NCBI GenBank assembly: GCA_963577065.1
Contig: CAUYXJ010000017.1
Span: 1-37,559, forward strand
Length of the DNA stretch: 37,559 bases
DNA from: CAUYXJ01 sp963577065
Lineage (GTDB): Bacteria; Chloroflexota; Dehalococcoidia; Tepidiformales; Tepidiformaceae
Direction: 5' to 3'
Shown here: positions 31,684 through 37,559 of the stretch, in pieces
Position numbering within the stretch: the first letter of the stretch is position 1
Layout: every line of letters begins with the position of its first letter
Notes under the pieces: generated by a model
Databases searched by the model: none
The model's input: only the letters and a program-made list of their open reading frames with translations
What the model was told of the DNA's origin: nothing
Made by a program: the position numbers and the translations under genes

Positions 31684-32926
31684 ATGCCTAGTTCGATTCC
31701 GAAGTGGTTCTGGTTGGCGCCGGCGCTACTCCTCGTGGCCCTGGCCACGCTCTTGGCCCAGCCCCCCCCTCGCGGCCAAGGCCAACGCCCCCGGGGATCT
31801 CGACTGGGCCAAGCGGGCGGGCGGCACAAGTACTGACTTCGGCAATAGCATCGGAGTGGATGGTGCGGGAAATAGCTATGTCACGGGTTCGTTCCGTGGT
31901 TCGGCGACATTTGGCGCGGGGGAGACGAACGAAATCACCCTCACCAGCGCGGGCTCTCGAGACATCTTCGTGGCCAAGTATAGCGAGGGAGATCCATCGA
32001 TCAGCATCGAAAAAGCAACCAACGGCTTCGACGCGGATGCGCCGCCCGGCCCCCTCCTGCAGGTCGCGGTCGGCAGCACGGTCACATGGACCTACGTCGT
32101 CACCAACACCGGCAGCGCCGACCTCGACGAGATCAGCGTGAGCGATGACGAAATCGGGCCGATTGCCTGCCCGCAAACGACCCTGGCGGCGGGCGAGTCG
32201 ATGACGTGTGCGGCGGTCACGGGCGTCGCCCTCCCCGGCCAGTACGCGAACGTCGCCACGGTGACCGGCCTCACGCCCCTCGACGAGGTCGTCAGCGACA
32301 GCGACCCCAGCCACTACTTCGGGGCGGTCGCGGAGATCGACATCGAGAAAGCGACGAACGGCGTCGACGCCGACACCCAGAGCCCGCAGAACCTCATCCC
32401 GGTGGGGACGGCGGTGACCTGGACGTACGTCGTCACGAACACGGGCAACCTCACGCTGACGGATGTCGCGGTCACGGACGACGTGCGCGGGCCGATCTGC
32501 GTGATCGGCACCCTCGCGCCCGGCGCCTCGACGACGTGCAGCGACAGCAGCGTCGCCGTCGAAGGTCGCTACGTGAACGTCGGCCACGTGCGCGGGAACT
32601 CAACGATCGGGCACCGCGCCGACTCCGATCCCAGCCACTACCGCGGGATCTCGACCGCGGGCGGCGGCGGCACCTCGATTACCGCCACGCCGACCGCGAC
32701 GGCGACGCCCGTTCCGACGGCCACCGCGACCAGCCCACCGCCGACCGGGACAACTCAAGCCGCCGCGACGGGCACGCCCGATTCGACGCGTACCGCCCCG
32801 CTCCCCCCGGACACAGGCAGCGGCCTGGCCGTTAGTCCATCCATCGGGATCGCCACCGTCCTCGCACTCTTGGTGCTCAGCGGCCTGCTCGGCGCACTCG
32901 GTGCGACGCGCCGGCGGGTGCGGTAG
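31684..32926 (+). pseudogene. Secreted SBBP/DUF11-type repeat protein, split by a C8 run
   Basis: The intact gene would encode a surface protein. A signal peptide starts MPSSIPKWFWLAPALLLVAL from ATG 31684 (GAGGG 8 bases upstream) and should run into LAAKANAPGDLDWAKRAGG. The frame breaks at a run of eight C (31762-31769); with seven C the two parts join exactly. The mature part is open to 32926. It has one SBBP-type beta-propeller repeat (IGVDGAGNSYVTGSF), two DUF11-like repeats each beginning IEKATNG and containing VTWTYVVTNTG, a Thr/Ala/Pro linker, then LPPDTGSG, a hydrophobic helix and RRRVR. It is probably cell-surface anchored when in frame. Slippage, phase variation or sequencing error are all possible. 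Confidence 0.8.
31762..31769 (+). repeat. Poly-C (8) homopolymer at the signal-peptide border
   Basis: Eight consecutive C lie directly between the signal-peptide frame and the mature-protein frame. A seven-C version restores one open frame with a sensible signal-peptide cleavage site near AAKA-NA. Homopolymers of this length are known slippage sites in replication and also error-prone in sequencing. Confidence 0.9.
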
Positions 32927-33017
32927 GGGCCCGCCGGACGTCAGCTACCGCGCGACCATCAGCGTCGCGAAGACCGCCGGAGTCGCTTGCTGGGGGCTGC
33001 TTCGCGCTGGCGGGCCC
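32927..33017. repeat. Inverted repeat downstream of the surface-protein gene
   Basis: GGGCCCGCC (32927-32935) and GGCGGGCCC (33009-33017) are perfect 9-bp arms with a 73-base interior. They begin at the stop codon of the surface gene. A large RNA stem is possible but the spacing is unlike a terminator, and in GC-rich DNA such arms can occur by chance. Confidence 0.3.
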
Positions 33018-33094
33018 GCACCGATCCGCCTGGGTCTTGGGGCCGGTCCGTGGGGGTATCCTTTGCCGCCGGATCACCTAACGCCGGGGGCCCG

Positions 33095-33532
33095 ATGATT
33101 GAACTCACGGACGCGATCAAGCGTGACGTCAACAACGCCTTCGTCGAAACCCACCCCGTGATCGTTGTGGGAGTAACGAACGCGGGCGAGCCGACCGTCA
33201 GCTTTCGCGGCACGGCCCAGGCGCTCGGCGATTCAGCGCTGGCCTTCTGGTCGCGAACACCGGCGACGAGCACGCTCGTGGCCTCGCTCCCCGAGCATCC
33301 GAACATCATGCTGATCTACTCGAACATGGGTGAGCGGCGCTTCTACCAGTTCGCAGGCACAGCGCGGCTGGACGACGACCCGGAGGTCGATCGCGTCGTC
33401 TGGGACAACTCGCCCGAACTCGAGCAGCAGCGCGACCCGGAGCGGTTGGGCAAGGCGATCGTCGTCGAGCTGACCTCGGTGCGCGGTCGCAACGACGAGG
33501 GCATGGTGATGATGGAGGCGGACGGCTCGTGA
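33095..33532 (+). CDS. Pyridoxamine 5'-phosphate oxidase-like (PPOX) flavin protein
   Basis: This 145-residue split-barrel protein fits the FMN or F420-binding PPOX class. It begins MIELTDAIKRDVNNAFVETH, then strands VIVVGVTNAGEPTVSFRGTA and ALAFWSRTP. The later NIMLIYSNMGERRFYQFAGTA contains residues typical of flavin phosphate binding, and VVELTSVRGR ends the barrel. The exact cofactor and substrate are unknown. ATG 33095 is preceded by a GGGGG site; upstream in-frame codons look non-coding. It precedes the OYE-type gene by 86 bases. Confidence 0.82.
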   Translation: MIELTDAIKRDVNNAFVETHPVIVVGVTNAGEPTVSFRGTAQALGDSALAFWSRTPATSTLVASLPEHPNIMLIYSNMGERRFYQFAGTARLDDDPEVDRVVWDNSPELEQQRDPERLGKAIVVELTSVRGRNDEGMVMMEADGS

Positions 33533-33618
33533 GCGTGGCGGTCCGCAAGCCGTTCGCTGCGGTCATCGGCGGAGACGGCTGGAGGGACTAGGATTCCAGG
33601 ACCTCCTAGGAGCGAACG

Positions 33619-35613
33619 ATGCCCTACCCGAACGTCTTCAGCCCGATCACGATCAACCAGCTCGAGATCAAGAACCGCATCATCCGCGCGGCCCACGGAA
33701 CGGGACTGAGTGCGGGCGGACTCCAGGTCCTCGTCGACTACCACGAGGCACGGGCGAAGGGCGGCGTGGGGCTGACCATCCTCGAGGTCGCTTCGGTGCA
33801 CCCGACCTGCGCGGCTCCGATCCTCGCCTTCCGCCCCGAGGTCGTCAGCGACTACGAACAACTCGCGGAGGCCTCACATCGCCACGGCATGAAGCTCTTC
33901 CAGCAGCTCTGGCACTCCGGGAACAACGGCGTGACGCTCAGCGGGGAGCCACCGTGGGCCCCCTCGCGCGTGATGGGGGCGCTTGCGACCGTCCTTCCGC
34001 TCCCGATGACGAAAGCGATGATCGACGAGGTCATCGAGGGCTACGTCACCGCCGCGCGCCACTGTAAGGAGGGTGGGCTCGACGGTGTCGAGCTGCACGG
34101 CGCTCACGGCTATCTCCTCACGCAGTTCATGTCTCCCGTCACGAACCGGCGCGAGGACGACTACGGGGGCTCCTTCGAGAACCGCATGCGCTTCCCGCGC
34201 GAGGTGATCGCGGCCGTGCGCGCGGAGCTCGGCGACGATTACCCGCTGGGTATCCGCCTGACCGGCGCCGAAGGCGTCGCGGGGGGCATCGACCCGGAGT
34301 CGAACCGCGAGATTGCGCTCGCCCTCGAAGCCGATGGCCAGCTCGACTTCTACGATGTCTCGGTCGGCAGCTATTACACCTTCGATCAGTTCATCGGCGG
34401 CATGCACGAGCCGCATGGGTACGAGCTCGAGCGGAGCACGGTTGCCACGAAGGCGCTTTCCAAGCCGACAGTCGTGACGGGCCGGGTCATCACCATCGCC
34501 GAGGCGGAGGAGATCATCGCCACCGGTCAGGCGGACATGGTCTCGATGGTGCGCGCCACCCTCGCCGACCCCGACATCGTGAAGAAGGCCGAAGAGGGGC
34601 GCGAGGCCGACACGCGGCCCTGCATTGGCTGCAACCAAGGCTGCATCGGTGGCCGCTCCGGCCCGCTCATGCGTTTCGGCTGCACCGTGAACGTCGGCGC
34701 CGGGCAGGAAGGACGCTTCGGCGACGACCACATCACGCCCGCGGAGGCGCCGAAGCGGGTCTTCGTCATCGGTGGCGGTCCCGCGGGCCTCGAAGCCGCT
34801 CGCGTGGCGGCGCTCAAGGGGCACAAGGTCACGCTTTACGAGGGCACGGACCGGCTCGGCGGCCAGGTCCAGGTCGCGCGCCAGCTGCCCCATCGCGAGG
34901 AGATCGGCGGCATCGTCGATTGGCTCGAGGGCCAGGTGCGCAACCTCGAGGTCGACGTCTACCTCAACACACCCGTCGACGCGGGCCAGTGGGACCGCTG
35001 GCACCGCTCCTTTGACTGGCTCGAGAACGAACGCCCGGACAACGTCATCATCGCCACCGGCTCGACGCCGCGCGTCGACGGCTTCCAGGCGCTGCGTCCG
35101 ATGGAGCCCCCGGCGGGGCTCCACCTCGAGCACGTCTGTTCCTACTACGACGTGGCCGAGGGCAGCGCGCCGCTCGGCAAGAAGGCGGTCGTCCTCGACG
35201 ACGTCGGGCACTACCCGGCGATTGGCGTCGCCGAGAAGCTGCTCGAGGCGGGCACGAGCGTGACGTTCGTGACGCGCCACATGTCGCTGGGTTCGGCGGT
35301 CGCCGGGGCGTTGATGCAGGAACCGGCGCTGCGTCGCCTCACCGGGCACGCGAGCGGCTTCCGGCTCGTTCCCCGCGGGCAGCTCGCCGAGGTGACCGAG
35401 ACCGACGTCCTCCTGCGTAACCTCGATTCGGGAGGGGAGGAGCGCGTGCAAGGAGACATGGTCGTGCTCATGTCGGGGAACATCCCGAACACCGAGTTCG
35501 CCGAGGCCATCGAAGGTTACGAGGGTGGGGTCGAGGTCGTCGGCGACGCACTGGCGCCACGCTGGCTCGAGATGGCGATCCACTCCGGGCACTACGCCGC
35601 TCTCAGGGTGTAG
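33619..35613 (+). CDS. NADH:flavin oxidoreductase/2,4-dienoyl-CoA reductase-like (OYE + FeS + FAD)
   Basis: The 664-residue three-domain protein starts with an old-yellow-enzyme FMN barrel (PNVFSPITINQLEIKNRII, HSGNNGVTL, VELHGAHGYLLTQFMSPVTN with the His pair region, then GSFENRMRFPREV). A 4Fe-4S cluster is ligated by Cys335, Cys338, Cys342 and Cys355 (CIGCNQGCIGG, then GC). An FAD/NAD(P)H domain follows with FVIGGGPAGLEAARVA and ATGSTPRVDG. Related enzymes reduce dienoyl-CoA, amines or alpha,beta-unsaturated carbonyls. ATG 33619 has AGGAG upstream. It lies 95 bases before the P450 gene and may share its pathway. Confidence 0.93.
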   Translation: MPYPNVFSPITINQLEIKNRIIRAAHGTGLSAGGLQVLVDYHEARAKGGVGLTILEVASVHPTCAAPILAFRPEVVSDYEQLAEASHRHGMKLFQQLWHSGNNGVTLSGEPPWAPSRVMGALATVLPLPMTKAMIDEVIEGYVTAARHCKEGGLDGVELHGAHGYLLTQFMSPVTNRREDDYGGSFENRMRFPREVIAAVRAELGDDYPLGIRLTGAEGVAGGIDPESNREIALALEADGQLDFYDVSVGSYYTFDQFIGGMHEPHGYELERSTVATKALSKPTVVTGRVITIAEAEEIIATGQADMVSMVRATLADPDIVKKAEEGREADTRPCIGCNQGCIGGRSGPLMRFGCTVNVGAGQEGRFGDDHITPAEAPKRVFVIGGGPAGLEAARVAALKGHKVTLYEGTDRLGGQVQVARQLPHREEIGGIVDWLEGQVRNLEVDVYLNTPVDAGQWDRWHRSFDWLENERPDNVIIATGSTPRVDGFQALRPMEPPAGLHLEHVCSYYDVAEGSAPLGKKAVVLDDVGHYPAIGVAEKLLEAGTSVTFVTRHMSLGSAVAGALMQEPALRRLTGHASGFRLVPRGQLAEVTETDVLLRNLDSGGEERVQGDMVVLMSGNIPNTEFAEAIEGYEGGVEVVGDALAPRWLEMAIHSGHYAALRV

Positions 35614-35708
35614 CGCGTGCATCGCGCCGTTCTTCGTCTACGCTGCCGAGCGAACGCTGGCGCGTCCCGCTCAGCGTTCGACTACGTTCGACGGCCAGGA
35701 GGCTTCCG

Positions 35709-37058
35709 ATGAGCGCTAAGGGCGCCAAGCCAACCCTCGAAGACGCCCGCTTCTTTGAAGCGAACCTTGCCGTCCGGGCGGACCCGCACCCGTTCTACGA
35801 GGCTATTCGCGAGATTGGACCGATCGTGCAGGAACCGCACGAGGGCGTGTTCCTCGTCACGCGCTACGACGACATCCTCGAGATCTCCAGGAACACCGAC
35901 GACTTCTCTGCCGCACCAGCGGCGTATGGGCCGTGGGCCGAGGGCCTGATCCCTGCCCGCCCTGAAGGCTGCCCCTTCGGCGAGGCAGACCTCACCGCCG
36001 ACCTCGAGCAATGGCGGAGCGAAACCGCCTTCGGGTTTATCCCGGTTCTCACCGCCGACCCCCCGCGCCACCAAGAGTTGCGGAGCGTCCTCAACCGGCT
36101 GTTCACGCCTGCGCGTCAGCAGGAGATCGAGCCGCGGCTGCAGGAGATGGCCGCGGAGATGGTCGCTGCATTCGCTGCAGACGGCGAGGTCGAGTTCGTC
36201 TCGCAGTTCGCCTCGCGCTACCCCTTCTTCGTAATCACCGAGCTCTTCGGCATCCCCCGCGAGGTCCAGGACGCGCTCAAGGAGCAGCTTCGCGCCAGCC
36301 GCGTGGCGGGCGCGCCGAGCCGCGAGGCATTCGCGGCGATGCGCGATCGCATCCGCAACGAGGACGCCGCCGCTCACGACGATGACGGAGGGGGTGGCCT
36401 GGGCCCCACGGACCAGCAGTTCCTCGACTACATGCGCGAACGCAGGCAGAACCCCCAGGACGACATCCTCACCCAACTGGCGACGGCGCACTTCCCCGAC
36501 GGTCGCCTGCCCGATCTGGAGGAGCTCGTCGCCGTCTCCAGCGTCACCTACGGCGCGGGCACCGGTACCACGGCGGACCTCCTGACCAACTCGATGCAGA
36601 TCCTCGCCGAGCAGCCCGATCTCCAAGAGAGGCTCCGAAACAGCCGCGATGAGATCCCTGCCTTCATCGACGAGGTCCTACGCTACGCCTCCCCGGTCCA
36701 GGGCCTCTTCCGCTACGCCAAGCGCGACGCTGAGGTGGACGGCGTCCGCATCCCGGCCGGCTCCATCGTCTGGCTCATGTATGGCGCGGCCAACCGCGAT
36801 CCGGAGCACTTCGAGGAGCCGGGGCGGTTCGCGCTCGAACGGGAGAATGCGCGCCACTCCGTCGCGTTCGGACACGGGCCGCACTTCTGCCCCGGCCAGC
36901 CTTTGGCGCGGCTCGAGGGACGGCTGGCGATCGCGGAGCTCCTCAAACGGCTGGGGAACATCCGCGTCGACGAAGCGAAGCACGAGCCGAGCTGGCCCGC
37001 CTGGTTCGTGGTGCGCGGACTGGAGAGCCTGCCCCTGGTGTTCGATCCGAGCGAGTAG
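35709..37058 (+). CDS. Cytochrome P450
   Basis: This 449-residue soluble bacterial P450 hydroxylates an unknown hydrophobic substrate. Key features are the I-helix oxygen-binding SVTYGAGTGTTADLL, the ExxR motif in DEVLRYASPVQ, and the heme loop FGHGPHFCPGQPLARLEG with axial Cys394. The region DAEVDGVRIPAGSIVWLMYG matches the strand before the heme loop. No membrane anchor is present, so a ferredoxin or flavodoxin partner is needed, none encoded beside it. ATG 35709 has AGGAGG upstream. Neighbouring OYE-type and BVMO genes point to catabolism or xenobiotic oxidation. Confidence 0.94.
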   Translation: MSAKGAKPTLEDARFFEANLAVRADPHPFYEAIREIGPIVQEPHEGVFLVTRYDDILEISRNTDDFSAAPAAYGPWAEGLIPARPEGCPFGEADLTADLEQWRSETAFGFIPVLTADPPRHQELRSVLNRLFTPARQQEIEPRLQEMAAEMVAAFAADGEVEFVSQFASRYPFFVITELFGIPREVQDALKEQLRASRVAGAPSREAFAAMRDRIRNEDAAAHDDDGGGGLGPTDQQFLDYMRERRQNPQDDILTQLATAHFPDGRLPDLEELVAVSSVTYGAGTGTTADLLTNSMQILAEQPDLQERLRNSRDEIPAFIDEVLRYASPVQGLFRYAKRDAEVDGVRIPAGSIVWLMYGAANRDPEHFEEPGRFALERENARHSVAFGHGPHFCPGQPLARLEGRLAIAELLKRLGNIRVDEAKHEPSWPAWFVVRGLESLPLVFDPSE

Positions 37059-37312
37059 GGCGAAGCGAGCACCCACGCGCGAGTGCCGGCCGCTTGCCGC
37101 GATCAGCAGATTGCGTGGCTGACAAGATCTTTTTCGAGATCGCGTCGGACCTCAGAGGCTTCGCCGGCGTCGCTCGGATCTACCGGCGCAGGGCACACGG
37201 ATCGGCGCGCACTTGGCGCCGTCGGGCGCGCGGGAAGGGGCCAGCGGCCCGGCCCGCCGCTGCCGGACAGCGATGCGGTCGGCTGCTTATGTGAGGTGCT
37301 AGAGTTGGCGCG

Positions 37313-37559
37313 ATGCGAAGGCTGACGCGGCTCGCGGCGGGAGCGCGGGTAGCCGCCTGGGTGCTCGTCCTCGGTACCTGGATCGCGGCTGGTGCCCTCG
37401 CGCTCTCCGACCTGGGGAGCGGGAATGGTGGCTCCGTGCATGCCCAAGAGGCAGCCGATTGCTCCGGCGCGCCCGGGGCGCACACCGAACTTGCGGAGCA
37501 CAGCGACCTCCAGGTGAGCGTGGACGGCACGCACGTCTCCGGGCTCCGCTGCAACTACG
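37313..37559 (+). CDS. Secreted protein, N-terminal part only
   Basis: This open frame runs from ATG 37313 past the window end (82 codons seen). The N-terminus is basic (MRRLTRLAAGARVAAW) and followed by a hydrophobic core (VLVLGTWIAAGALAL), a clear signal peptide or anchor. Cleavage could fall near VHAQEAADC. The visible mature region is Cys-containing (DCSGAPG, LRCNY) and unrecognised. No strong ribosome-binding site is seen. The 254 bases between the P450 stop and this start hold no evident gene. Confidence 0.65.
   Translation, partial: MRRLTRLAAGARVAAWVLVLGTWIAAGALALSDLGSGNGGSVHAQEAADCSGAPGAHTELAEHSDLQVSVDGTHVSGLRCNY

Noticed and set aside
32927..33017. Inverted repeat as an intrinsic terminator
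   Set aside because: The arms are 73 bases apart and no T-run follows; kept only as a repeat.
33874..35622. 582-codon minus-strand open frame opposite the OYE-type gene
   Set aside because: The plus strand encodes a complete FMN, FeS and FAD enzyme; the antisense product is low-complexity Asp/Val/Ala/Arg-rich.
37059..37312. Gene or RNA between the P450 and the last secreted protein
   Set aside because: Open frames here are short and without motifs; small palindromes such as GATCTTTTTCGAGATC are too weak to call.

Overview
The window is a high-GC bacterial chromosome segment with closely packed genes, mostly ordinary Shine-Dalgarno sites and occasional GTG/TTG starts. Gene content points to a free-living aerobic heterotroph: an archaeal-type phosphoglycerate mutase, several flavin and P450 oxygenases, a CaiB-like protein, a thiolase-like/DUF35 pair, and surface proteins with Thr/Pro/Ala-rich linkers. 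That mix, plus linker style, best suits Chloroflexota (a Dehalococcoidia/SAR202-like lineage), but this is inference; no rRNA or taxonomic marker is present.

Layout. 1-6191 is almost entirely minus strand: tsaC, pgk, apgM, tpiA, miaA, then dapF (3' end outside the window). It joins lower glycolysis with two tRNA-A37 modification enzymes. A broken ribbon-helix-helix/PIN toxin-antitoxin pair sits on the plus strand between miaA and dapF. 6251-9592 is a divergent purine run: guaA, purD, purE. 9797-10495 holds a Fic/Doc toxin-antitoxin module with a perfect dyad upstream. 10719-13719 (minus) carries a NIPSNAP protein, a methyltransferase and an oddly ordered CaiB-like protein. 13907-17779 has a HAPMO-like Baeyer-Villiger monooxygenase, an MFS transporter and a lipoprotein.

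17852-20226 is an accessory patch: three unrecognised minus-strand genes in close array, divergent from a HEPN-domain protein with an RNase-type Rx4H motif. Then follow a VOC protein and glutamate dehydrogenase. 22278-23843 is a transfer scar: a small Cys4 protein, a decayed GC-rich gene, and an AT-rich glycosyltransferase unlike everything around it. 23926-30656 (minus) is a catabolic cluster: E1-alpha, E1-beta and a three-PSBD E2 of a 2-oxoacid dehydrogenase, then a ferritin-like protein, a DUF35 protein and a thiolase-like protein. No E3 is present.

30895-37559 holds a peroxiredoxin, a secreted repeat protein whose signal peptide is split off by a run of eight C, a PPOX-like protein, an old-yellow-enzyme/FeS oxidoreductase, a cytochrome P450 and the start of a secreted protein.

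Four loci look disrupted or hypervariable: the PIN toxin, the Fic toxin hexamer repeat, the 22.4-22.9 kb remnant and the poly-C surface protein. No tRNA, rRNA, CRISPR array, transposase or integrase was recognised.
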